Assembly (NCBI GenBank): GCA_003553565.1 | Contig: PWER01000102.1 | Span: 1-64,000, forward strand | Direction: 5' to 3' | DNA from: Nitriliruptoria bacterium | GTDB taxonomy: Bacteria; Actinomycetota; Nitriliruptoria; Euzebyales; Egibacteraceae | Length of the DNA: 64,000 nucleotides | Shown: positions 57,416-64,000 of the stretch, in pieces | Position numbering within the stretch: the stretch's first letter is position 1 | How the letters are laid out: each line of letters starts with the position of its first letter | The notes under the pieces: generated by a model | What the model saw: only the letters and a program-made list of their open reading frames with translations | Databases searched by the model: none | Told to the model about the DNA's origin: nothing | Made by a program: the position numbers and the translations under genes

Positions 57416-57970
57416 CTAGTCCTCGTCGACGTGCTCGGCGTCCCGCTCTCCGGCCAGGCCCCGCTCGGCGGCGATGAGGCCGTCGAGCCACTCGAGGTCG
57501 GCGTCGATGCGCGCCACCCCGTGGCGCATCAGCGAGACGACGTAGCCGTCAGCGAACGGGTCGTGCGCGACCCGCTCGAGCTCGGCGGAGCGCTCGGCGT
57601 GTCGCTGCACCAGCTCGGCACGGCGACGCTCCAGCACGCGGATGCGGCTCTCGGGCCGCAGGTGGCGGAAGAAGGCGAGCCGCAGCGGGAACCGCTCCTC
57701 CTCGAGGCTCTCCGCATCGCCCTCCAACAGCGCCATGAACTGCTCGCGTCCCACGTCGGTGATGCGGTAGACCTGGCGGCGTCGCCGCCCGGGCCCCTCG
57801 ACGCGGCTGCGCTCGATGAACCCGGCGCGCTCCAGCTTGCGCAGCGTCGGGTAGAGCGACCCGAACGACACGCGCCAGAAGGCGCCGAGGCGCTGCGTCA
57901 GCAGCTTGCGCAGCGCATAGCCGTGCAGGGGCTGCTCATGCAGCAGGCCCAGCACCGCAAGCTCGAGCAT
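57416..57970 (-). CDS. PadR-family transcriptional regulator
   Basis: 184 residues. Winged helix-turn-helix (about 1-85): [21 protein letters not shown] and [20 protein letters not shown]; then a coiled-coil dimerisation region (Vir-C type). In mycobacteria the homologue (Rv0047c) stands upstream of ino1 as here (49 bases) and likely regulates it. GGAGG lies before the ATG. A palindrome at 58022-58036 may be its operator. Confidence 0.92.
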   Translation of the reverse strand: MLELAVLGLLHEQPLHGYALRKLLTQRLGAFWRVSFGSLYPTLRKLERAGFIERSRVEGPGRRRRQVYRITDVGREQFMALLEGDAESLEEERFPLRLAFFRHLRPESRIRVLERRRAELVQRHAERSAELERVAHDPFADGYVVSLMRHGVARIDADLEWLDGLIAAERGLAGERDAEHVDED

Positions 57971-58021
57971 CGCATCCTCCGACCAGGGATCGATCGTCCG
58001 GCAAGACTACAGCGCGCTGAC

Positions 58022-58036
58022 GTATCGCGCCGATAC
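58022..58036. promoter_or_regulatory. candidate PadR operator
   Basis: A perfect inverted repeat, GTATCG-CGC-CGATAC, in the divergent padR/DUF5318 space, 52 bases upstream of the padR start. Placement suggests autoregulation by PadR; the motif itself does not match a defined consensus I can name with confidence. Confidence 0.45.
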
Positions 58037-58162
58037 ATCGGCGGTGCTGGCGTGGTCGCGGGCGGCGCGGGCGGCGCGGGCGGGCGCGGGCGGCGCGGCG
58101 GCTCGGGACGGGCGGCGCCACCGTCCCCGGAGCGCTCGGCCGGGGACCTACACTGCGGTGCG

Positions 58163-58561
58163 ATGCGTGGCTTCACCGACTACCGGATGGCCAAGCGGGC
58201 GCTGGTCCGCGAGGTCAGCGAGGGCCAGCGGCCCGTCAGCGACGTGTGCGACGCGCATCCCGAGCTCCTGCGCGCGGCCCGCAACGTGGGCACCGCGGTG
58301 GACCAGGACTGCCCGATCTGCGAGCTGGCCGACGATCGCGCCGAGGTCGCCCGCGACGACGTGGCGCTGCGCCAGGTGATCTACGTCTTCGGTGACTCCC
58401 TGCGCCGGCGCTCCGGAGCGGTGGTGTGGAACCGGGCGGAGCTCGGCGACCTCGCCGCGACCCACACCTCCTTCACCGCCTACGTGGTGGAGTGCTGCCT
58501 GGTCTGCGGCTGGAACCACCTCATCGAGAGCTTCCTGCTGGGCACCGAGCACCGGCGCTGA
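58163..58561 (+). CDS. DUF5318 family protein
   Basis: 132 residues: MRGFTDYRMAKRALVREVSEG, then CPICE (about 51-55) and near the end VECCLVCGWNHLIESFLLG, giving a C-x-x-C pair at each end suited to bind one metal. This is the actinobacterial DUF5318 family (Rv0049 in M. tuberculosis), which lies next to the padR-ino1 pair and ponA1. ponA1 is not present here. Function unknown; a small metal-binding cytoplasmic protein. Confidence 0.85.
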   Translation: MRGFTDYRMAKRALVREVSEGQRPVSDVCDAHPELLRAARNVGTAVDQDCPICELADDRAEVARDDVALRQVIYVFGDSLRRRSGAVVWNRAELGDLAATHTSFTAYVVECCLVCGWNHLIESFLLGTEHRR

Positions 58562-58596
58562 CGGGGCGGCGCCGGCGCGGCGGTCGGTGCCGCGCG

Positions 58597-59670
58597 CTAG
58601 GCGGCGCGCAGCAGGGCGGCGTGCAGCGTCAGGCCGGGGCCGAACGCCAGCGCCACGACCGGCGCGCCGCGTGGCAGCCCGCGCCGTGCCAGCCGCTCGA
58701 GGATCAACAGGATCGTGGCCGAGGAGCAGTTGCCCACCTCGGCCAGGACCGCCCGCGACTCGGCGACGTCGGCCTCGCCCAGGCCGAGCTCCTCGGCCAC
58801 GGTGTCCACGATCCGCGGGCCGCCCGGATGCACCGCCCAGGCAGCGACGTCGCCCAGGCCGAGGCCGTGGCGTGCGAGCAGATCGCCGACGCTTGGGCGG
58901 ACGTGCTCGGCCAGCACCTCGGGGACCTTGGGTGACAGCCCCATGCGGAAGCCGGCATCGGTGATGTCCCAGGTCATCAGGTCGGCGTGCTGGGCGTCGG
59001 TGCGCGCGGCGAAGTCCACGAGGGTAAAGCCGTCAGCAGCGGAGCGCGCCGTGCGGTCGGCGGCTCCGTCAGGCTCGATGACCACCGCGCCGGCGGCGTC
59101 GGCGAACAGCGCGTGGGCCACCACCTGCTCGCGATCGGGTCGCCCCTCCTCGGCGGGCTGCACGTGCAGGCTGGTCAGCTCCACGCTGATGACCACCGCG
59201 GTGCGTCCGCGCGCGGTGACCGCGTCGCTGGCGGTCGCCAGCGCCGGCAGCGCCGCGTAGCACCCCATGTGCCCCACGTGGAGGCGCTGCAGGTCGGAGG
59301 GCATGCCGAGGTCGCGGCCCAGCAGCACGTCCATCCCCGGCGTGGTGTAGCCGGTGCAGGAGACGGCCACCAGCGCATCGATCTGCGACGGGGTGCGGCC
59401 GGCCTGCTGCAGCGACGCGGCCACCGCCTCCTTGCCCAGCGGCAGCGCCTCCTGGGCGAAGCGGCGCATGCGCTGGCCGGTGGACCAGGTGGAGAGGTCC
59501 TCGTCGCGCGGGTCAGCGACCCCGTGACGCGAGCGGATGCCCGCGTGGCGCCACACCGCAGCCGCCATCCGGTCGTGGTGGAAGTGCTCGGCGAAGAACC
59601 CGTCCCACAGGTCGCGTTGGTCGCTCGGGGCGGCCGGCAGCGCCGAGCCGATCCCGGTGATGGTGGCCAT
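58597..59670 (-). CDS. type III polyketide synthase (chalcone/stilbene-synthase family)
   Basis: 357 residues from the ATG at 59670. The Cys-His-Asn triad is visible: Cys137 (GHMGCYAALPAL), His281 (AVHPGGPRI) and Asn314 (VGNCSSAT). Such enzymes extend a starter acyl-CoA with malonyl-CoA to make pyrones, resorcinols or naphthols. No tailoring oxygenase or methyltransferase is directly linked; a UbiG-like methyltransferase lies 3 kb away. Product cannot be predicted. Confidence 0.92.
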   Translation of the reverse strand: MATITGIGSALPAAPSDQRDLWDGFFAEHFHHDRMAAAVWRHAGIRSRHGVADPRDEDLSTWSTGQRMRRFAQEALPLGKEAVAASLQQAGRTPSQIDALVAVSCTGYTTPGMDVLLGRDLGMPSDLQRLHVGHMGCYAALPALATASDAVTARGRTAVVISVELTSLHVQPAEEGRPDREQVVAHALFADAAGAVVIEPDGAADRTARSAADGFTLVDFAARTDAQHADLMTWDITDAGFRMGLSPKVPEVLAEHVRPSVGDLLARHGLGLGDVAAWAVHPGGPRIVDTVAEELGLGEADVAESRAVLAEVGNCSSATILLILERLARRGLPRGAPVVALAFGPGLTLHAALLRAA

Positions 59671-59802
59671 GCTCACCCCGCTGGCTGGTCCGCGGTGGAC
59701 CCCTCCCCGCGCGGCGCGCGAGAATCCCAGCGTAGGCATCGACTGCGCGCCTCGCTCCTAGACTCGCGGCGAGGAGCAGACCAGCGAGAAGGGGCGCGGC
59801 AC

Positions 59803-60684
59803 ATGGCCCAGGGCGCGTCCGCGGGGACGGCCGACGAGGTGCCCGAGGGGGCCCGCCGTCTCGCCGAGATCGGCCTGCTCAACGACGTGACCCACGGCGA
59901 CTGCCTGGAGGTGCTCGCGCAGGTGCCCGATGGCGCCATCGACCTGGTGCTGTGCGACCTGCCCTTTGGCACCACCCGCAACGGCTGGGACAGCGCCATC
60001 GACCTCGAGGCGCTGTGGCGCCACTACGCCCGCGTGGTCAAGCCCGACGGAGCGATCGTGCTGCACGCCCAGGGCGCCTTCACCGCGCGCCTCATCCTGT
60101 CCCAGCCCGACTGGTTCCGCTACAAGCTCGTGTGGGTGAAGTCCAAGCCCACCAACTTCCTCAACGCGCGACGCCAGCCGCTGCGCGCCCACGAGGACGT
60201 GTGCGTGTTCTATCGCCGCCCGCCGGTCTACCACCCGCAGATGCGTGCCGGCGAGCCCTACTCCAAGGGCGTGCGCAAGGATCAGCGCACCGGCTCCTAC
60301 GGGGCGTTCGCGCCGGCGCTGGTCGCCAGCGCCGAAGGCGAGCGCTACCCCACCGACGTGCTCTACCACAAGACCGCCGAGAGCGAGGGGCCGGTGTGGC
60401 ATCCCACGCAGAAGCCGGTCGGGCTGGCCCGCGAGCTGGTGCGCACCTACTCCCGCCCCGGCGAGGTGGTGCTGGACAACGCCTGCGGCAGCGGCAGCCT
60501 GGTGGTCGCAGCGATCGCCGAGGGCCGCAACATGATCGGCATCGAGCGCGAGCGTGCGGGGCTGCGCGTGGAGGCCGAGGCGGTCGACCTCATCGAGCTC
60601 GCCCGGCGCCGCGTGCGCGAGGCTGACGCCGCGCGGCCGGTCATCCCTCCGGATCCGGTGCTGCGGGTCGGCGCGCTCGCCTGA
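59803..60684 (+). CDS. orphan DNA (adenine/cytosine-N) methyltransferase
   Basis: 293 residues from the ATG at 59803. Motif order is catalytic first (DLPFG, 52-56, a variant of DPPY) then SAM-binding NACGSGSL (226-233), the beta-class order of N6-adenine or N4-cytosine enzymes. LVWVKSKPTNFLNARRQPLRAHED and WHPTQKPVGLARELVRTYS are typical. No restriction endonuclease or specificity subunit is nearby, so it is likely a solitary methylase with a regulatory or anti-restriction role. Divergent from the polyketide synthase. Confidence 0.88.
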   Translation: MAQGASAGTADEVPEGARRLAEIGLLNDVTHGDCLEVLAQVPDGAIDLVLCDLPFGTTRNGWDSAIDLEALWRHYARVVKPDGAIVLHAQGAFTARLILSQPDWFRYKLVWVKSKPTNFLNARRQPLRAHEDVCVFYRRPPVYHPQMRAGEPYSKGVRKDQRTGSYGAFAPALVASAEGERYPTDVLYHKTAESEGPVWHPTQKPVGLARELVRTYSRPGEVVLDNACGSGSLVVAAIAEGRNMIGIERERAGLRVEAEAVDLIELARRRVREADAARPVIPPDPVLRVGALA

Positions 60685-60735
60685 CGCTCCGGGCCCACCC
60701 GCATGCGGCGCGAGCGGCAGCCGCCCGGCGGCGAC

Positions 60736-61932
60736 TCACCAGGGCCGCACGTCGGTGCCGTGCACCGGGTCGAGCCCGAGGTGCTGGGTAGCCAGCACGT
60801 CGGCGGCCAGATCGCTGGAGGGCGGCATCACCGGCCCGCTGCGCGCGTCGCGCACCAGCCGCTCCAGGGGATGACCGCGACGCAGCGCCGCCAGCCCACA
60901 CGCCTCGGCGACCGAGTCGGCCGCGTCGCGGGCGGCGTCGCCGGCCAGCAGCTTGGCCCGGTAGATCATCGCGTTGGTCGTCGGCTCGCCCGGGGCGAGG
61001 TCCACCAGCCTGCCGGCCTCCTCGAGCACCAGGCGGGCGGCCTCGGCCTGGGCGTCGGTGCGCCCCAGGCGCGCCCGCACCCAGCCGACCTGGCCGAGCC
61101 CGCCGGCCTGCCCCGCGACGGTGCGGTCGGCGACGTGGCTGACGCCCGCGTCGACCGCAGCGCGGGCCACGCCGGCGTACACCGCTGCGTAGGAGGCCAC
61201 CAGCCACTGGGGCAGGCCGTAGGCGAGCAGCCCGGCGACCCCCTCGATGCCCCCGAGCAGCGTGTCCGCGCCGACGTGGCAGTCCAACGAGAACCCGTTC
61301 GAGGCGGTGGCGCGCATCCCCTGCACGTCCCAGGTGTCCTCGACGTCGCTGATCGCCTCGCCGGGCACCAGGAAGTGCGATACCGGCCCGTCGGGGTCGT
61401 CCACAGCGTGCGCGGCCTTGGCAGCGACGAGGTAGCCGTCGAGATGGCCGGCGCCCGAGCACGTGGACTTGTGACCGCGCAGGCGGTAGCCCTCGCCCTC
61501 GGGCTCGTAGGTGGTGCGCAGCGCGTGCAGACGCGAGCCCGCGCCGCGCTCGGTGATCCCCACGCCGTACAGCGCTCCCTGTGCGGCGGCGGCCAGCAGC
61601 CGGTCGCGCTGGGCGAAGAACGCCTCACCCGCACCGAGCTGGCGGGCGAGGTCCTCGGGGACGCTGGCTAGCGCCCCGGTGACCGAGGCATGCATGTTGA
61701 ACACCAGCGCGGTGGCGCCGGCCCCGCGCGCCAGCGTCTGCGCCACGCGGGTGTAGTCGGCGAACCCGGCCCCGAAGCCGCCGAGGCGCTCGGGGACCAT
61801 CAGGCCCAGCAGCCCCGCCTCGGACAGCGCGGCCACATCGGCGGTCGGGAACGCCCCGGCGGCATCGTGCTCCTCGGCGCGTGCGGCGAGCTGCGGGACG
61901 AGATCGGCAGCCGCAGCCAGGGCGTCGCTCAT
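60736..61932 (-). CDS. acyl-CoA dehydrogenase family protein
   Basis: 398 residues from the ATG at 61932. The N-terminal helical domain (LSEAGLLGLMVPERLGGFGAGFADY), middle beta domain with GITERGAGSRLHALRTTYEPEG (family GMTEPxAGS region), and C-terminal helical domain ending with LRRGHPLERLVRDARSGPVMPP. The pattern fits the broader flavin-dependent acyl-CoA dehydrogenase/HpaB-like group. Substrate unknown; monocistronic. Confidence 0.85.
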   Translation of the reverse strand: MSDALAAAADLVPQLAARAEEHDAAGAFPTADVAALSEAGLLGLMVPERLGGFGAGFADYTRVAQTLARGAGATALVFNMHASVTGALASVPEDLARQLGAGEAFFAQRDRLLAAAAQGALYGVGITERGAGSRLHALRTTYEPEGEGYRLRGHKSTCSGAGHLDGYLVAAKAAHAVDDPDGPVSHFLVPGEAISDVEDTWDVQGMRATASNGFSLDCHVGADTLLGGIEGVAGLLAYGLPQWLVASYAAVYAGVARAAVDAGVSHVADRTVAGQAGGLGQVGWVRARLGRTDAQAEAARLVLEEAGRLVDLAPGEPTTNAMIYRAKLLAGDAARDAADSVAEACGLAALRRGHPLERLVRDARSGPVMPPSSDLAADVLATQHLGLDPVHGTDVRPW

Positions 61933-62125
61933 CAGTGCGTCCTTGCCTTCGGGTCCGGATCGGCACGCAAGTCGGAGCCGCGCGCAGCGCCAGCGTAGGC
62001 GCCCGCGTGAGGGACTTCGGGGCCCCTTATCACGGGGACGAACGGCCCTGAGTTGCCACGCCCACCGCGGAACCTTCCGTACCGGAGAAGGGCACTGCGT
62101 CGATCGATGAGCAAGGAGCGAAGTG

Positions 62126-62689
62126 ATGGCAGCAGCGAACCAGACGGCACACGCCGGTGCCCGGCACGACGCCGACCGGCACGTCGTCGGCTCCGCCGCC
62201 GGCCGCAAGGTGCTGGCGGCGCTGCGGATCGTGGTCGGCTTCACGTTCCTGTGGTCGTTCCTCGACTCCACGTTCGGGCTGTCCTACAGCACCGCGCCCG
62301 AGGAGTCGTGGCTCGCCGGCGCCAGTCCGACCGAGGGCTATCTGAGGGGTGCCAGCGACGGCACGTTCGGCCCGTTGTGGGAGGCGCTGGCCGGCAACCC
62401 GGTTGTCGACCTGCTGTTCATGCTCGCCCTGCTCGGACTGGGTGTGGCGGCCATCACCGGCGCGGGCCTGCGGGTCGCGGCGGTGGCCGGCGTCCTGCTG
62501 GCAGTGAGCCTGTACGCCAGCCAGCTGCCGCTGGAGGCGGGTGAGGCCAACAACCCCTTGACCACCGACCACTGGTACTACGCGCTGCTGTTCCCGCTGT
62601 TCGCGCTGCTGGATGCCGGCCGGACCTGGGGCGTGGCCGGCGTCTGGGAGCGCGTGGGCCTCGTGCGACGCTTCCCCTGGCTGCGCTGA
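62126..62689 (+). CDS. DoxX-like membrane protein
   Basis: 187 residues from the ATG at 62126 with AGGAG seven bases upstream. Four membrane helices (about 30-50, 92-112, 117-135, 148-165). The opening LAALRIVVGFTFLWSFLDSTFG and closing DHWYYALLFPLFALLDAGRTWG fit the DoxX/DoxD superfamily, which includes thiosulfate:quinone oxidoreductase subunits and redox-complex partners. No DoxA-like gene adjacent. Confidence 0.78.
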   Translation: MAAANQTAHAGARHDADRHVVGSAAGRKVLAALRIVVGFTFLWSFLDSTFGLSYSTAPEESWLAGASPTEGYLRGASDGTFGPLWEALAGNPVVDLLFMLALLGLGVAAITGAGLRVAAVAGVLLAVSLYASQLPLEAGEANNPLTTDHWYYALLFPLFALLDAGRTWGVAGVWERVGLVRRFPWLR

Positions 62690-62780
62690 CAGGCCGCGGC
62701 CACACCACGCACGCGCATCGGGGTCGGGGCGTGGGTGGGGCCACCGCCAGCCCCGCCCCGCGCTGCTGTCGGCCGCCAGC

Positions 62781-63554
62781 TCAGCGCGCCTTGACGCCGA
62801 CGCCCTGGTAGACCCCGCCCAGCCGCGGGACCGGTCGCATCCGCACCGCACGGTTGCGGTCCAGCACGAAGCGCACGTAGTCCCAGGGGTGGGGCTCGAG
62901 GCCGCGTACGGCCAGGCGCACCCCGCCGGCGGCGAACCGGCGCTGCAGCGCCGCAGGGTCGACGAAGCGCTGCGGATCGTGGCAGTGCAGCGGGGGTCCG
63001 CCGGGCAGCCGCTCGGCGATGTCGACCAGGGCGAGCTTGGCGAAGCGCGTCGCCGCGATCGTGTCGATCACCACCGTGCCGCCCGGGGCCAGCACGCGGC
63101 ACACCTCGGCGACCGTCCCATCGAGATCGTCGACGTGCTCCAGCACCTCCCCGGCCGCTACCGCCGCGAACGCCCCGTCGGGGAAGGGCAGGCGGGCGCT
63201 GTCGGCATGCACCCCGGCCACGCCCGCACGCGCCGCCACCCGCAGGGCGCTGCCCACGAGGTCGACGCCGACGTGGCGATAGCCCGGCTGGTGCGGTGCG
63301 AGCAGGCCACCGCCACAGCCCACGTCCAGCAGGGCCGCCCCGGGACGGGGCGGGGGGGGCAGCAGCGCCCCACGGGCGCGAGCCAGCCAGTGCAGTGCTG
63401 CGAACTCCCCGTCGTGCCGCCACCAGTGCGCGGCGAGATCGTCGTACTGCTCCAGGCTGTTGCGGGGCCGCCTGGCCGCCGCCTGGTTGCTCGGGCGTCC
63501 GGGTGCGACCCGGCTGGTGGGGCGCCAGGCGAGGGCTCGGGCCAGCCGCGTCAC
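62781..63554 (-). CDS. SAM-dependent methyltransferase (UbiG-like)
   Basis: About 257 residues if started at the GTG at 63554; ATGs at 63602 and 63614 are alternatives and the start is uncertain. Conserved sequence begins at RNSLEQYDDLAAHWW, the UbiG-like opening, followed by SAM motif LLDVGCGGGLLAPH, EVLEHVDDLDGTVAEVCRVL and LAPGGTVVIDTIAATRF, and ends with RLGGVYQGVGVKAR. An O-methyltransferase on quinone-like or phenolic compounds is plausible; the type III polyketide product nearby is a possible substrate (inference). Confidence 0.82.
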   Translation of the reverse strand: MTRLARALAWRPTSRVAPGRPSNQAAARRPRNSLEQYDDLAAHWWRHDGEFAALHWLARARGALLPPPPRPGAALLDVGCGGGLLAPHQPGYRHVGVDLVGSALRVAARAGVAGVHADSARLPFPDGAFAAVAAGEVLEHVDDLDGTVAEVCRVLAPGGTVVIDTIAATRFAKLALVDIAERLPGGPPLHCHDPQRFVDPAALQRRFAAGGVRLAVRGLEPHPWDYVRFVLDRNRAVRMRPVPRLGGVYQGVGVKAR

Positions 63555-64000
63555 ACGCCCCCGCGGCGCGGGATGGCGGGAGTGCGGCGAGGGCCCAGAC
63601 ATGCGAGCCGACATGGTGGCACGCACGCGCTCGGACGGTGGCACGCGCACCCTCGGATGCTGGCATGCGCGCCCGCGGGCGGAGGCAGGCTCGCCTGCGG
63701 GCGGACGAGCCCTCGCACAACGGGACCAACGTCCCGACAGGGTGGGCCGGGTGCCCGGTGCTGACGCCGGCGGGTCGGGGGCACAGTGCGCACCAAGCGA
63801 TCGCCCTCGGTGATCCGAGCTGATCATCAGAGCGCGGTTGCACGAGACGCGCTGTGCGCTCACCCTCCCTGGGCGCAGCGCCGACGGCCCCGGGAAGCCC
63901 CGCCCCGGGGCCGTTCTCGTGGCGACTGCGCGAGGACGGGCCACGCCCTAGTTTGCCCGCAGGGGTCTGTCACCGCCCAGGAGCGCGCGAGCTACCCGTG
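63555..64000. other. right-hand end without a recognised gene
   Basis: No convincing gene beyond the methyltransferase start. 63600-63720 contains degenerate short repeats built on GGTGGCACGC/GCTGGCATGC-type words. A strong hairpin is at 63884-63914. Open frames over this stretch look like chance GC-rich frames. Confidence 0.55.
63884..63914. terminator. strong GC hairpin, possible terminator
   Basis: ACGGCCCCGGG (63884-63894) pairs perfectly with CCCGGGGCCGT (63904-63914) around a nine-base loop, and TCTCGT follows. An 11-bp GC stem is very stable; the short T-containing tail is weak, which is usual for GC-rich actinobacterial terminators. The gene it would serve is not identified. Confidence 0.45.

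Noticed and set aside
63600-63720. Degenerate short repeats near the right end as an array or satellite
   Set aside because: The words are only loosely similar and irregularly spaced; consistent with biased composition.

Overview
The window is one very GC-rich chromosomal segment spanning the replication-origin region of an actinobacterium (Actinomycetota). The gene order rpmH-rnpA-yidD-yidC-jag-rsmG-parA-parB on one side and dnaA-dnaN-recF-dciA-gyrB-gyrA on the other is the classic origin layout. Actinobacterial hallmarks include FhaA/FhaB, a PP2C phosphatase with RodA, PbpA and a PASTA kinase, CrgA, a DLW-39-type miniprotein and DUF3566 beside gyrA, a SigM/thioredoxin/CwlM block, Ino1 with a PadR regulator, and DUF5318. 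The synteny resembles Mycobacterium, but a PilT motor, a single PASTA kinase and several insertions suggest a deep-branching lineage (Nitriliruptoria or Egibacter-like is my guess; the sequence alone does not settle it).

Layout. 1-511: a duplicated 117-bp hairpin-bearing repeat and tRNA-Leu. 982-8648: cell-wall and signalling operon fhaA-fhaB-pstP-rodA-pbpA-pknB, with overlapping stops and starts from fhaA to pbpA. A tandem 20-bp repeat between fhaB and pstP forms a chain of overlapping seven-codon ORFs. 8645-18373: a GntR/UTRA regulator, cydABDC (cytochrome bd), and a divergent SulP transporter / rhodanese lipoprotein / methyltransferase operon. 18380-25507: FAD oxidoreductase, PabA-type amidotransferase, stress-like protein, a degenerate acyl-CoA-ligase homologue, class E sortase, CrgA and thiolase. 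25617-36000: tRNA-Ala, miniprotein, tRNA-Ile, DUF3566, gyrA, gyrB, dciA, recF, dnaN, dnaA, with DnaA boxes in both intergenic spaces flanking dnaA (candidate oriC). 36447-42944: rpmH to parB, including a 1.9-kb apparently non-coding stretch carrying two parS sites. 43011-54887: Ddl, aminotransferase, CwlM-like pseudo-amidase, thioredoxin system, ECF sigma/anti-sigma pair, a second Ser/Thr kinase, NUDIX hydrolase, PilT, CCA-adding enzyme. 54959-64000: methyltransferases, Ino1/PadR, DUF5318, type III polyketide synthase, orphan DNA methyltransferase, acyl-CoA dehydrogenase, DoxX-like protein.

How the genes work together. The left block couples peptidoglycan synthesis (RodA/PbpA) to reversible phosphorylation (PknB/PstP) read by FHA proteins; CwlM, a known PknB-pathway partner in mycobacteria, lies about 40 kb away and has lost a zinc-ligand histidine here. 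The centre holds replication initiation, supercoiling, membrane insertion and segregation genes. The cyd and sulP operons form a respiratory and possibly sulfur-handling island inserted between pknB and pabA. No insertion sequence, prophage, CRISPR array or rRNA was seen.
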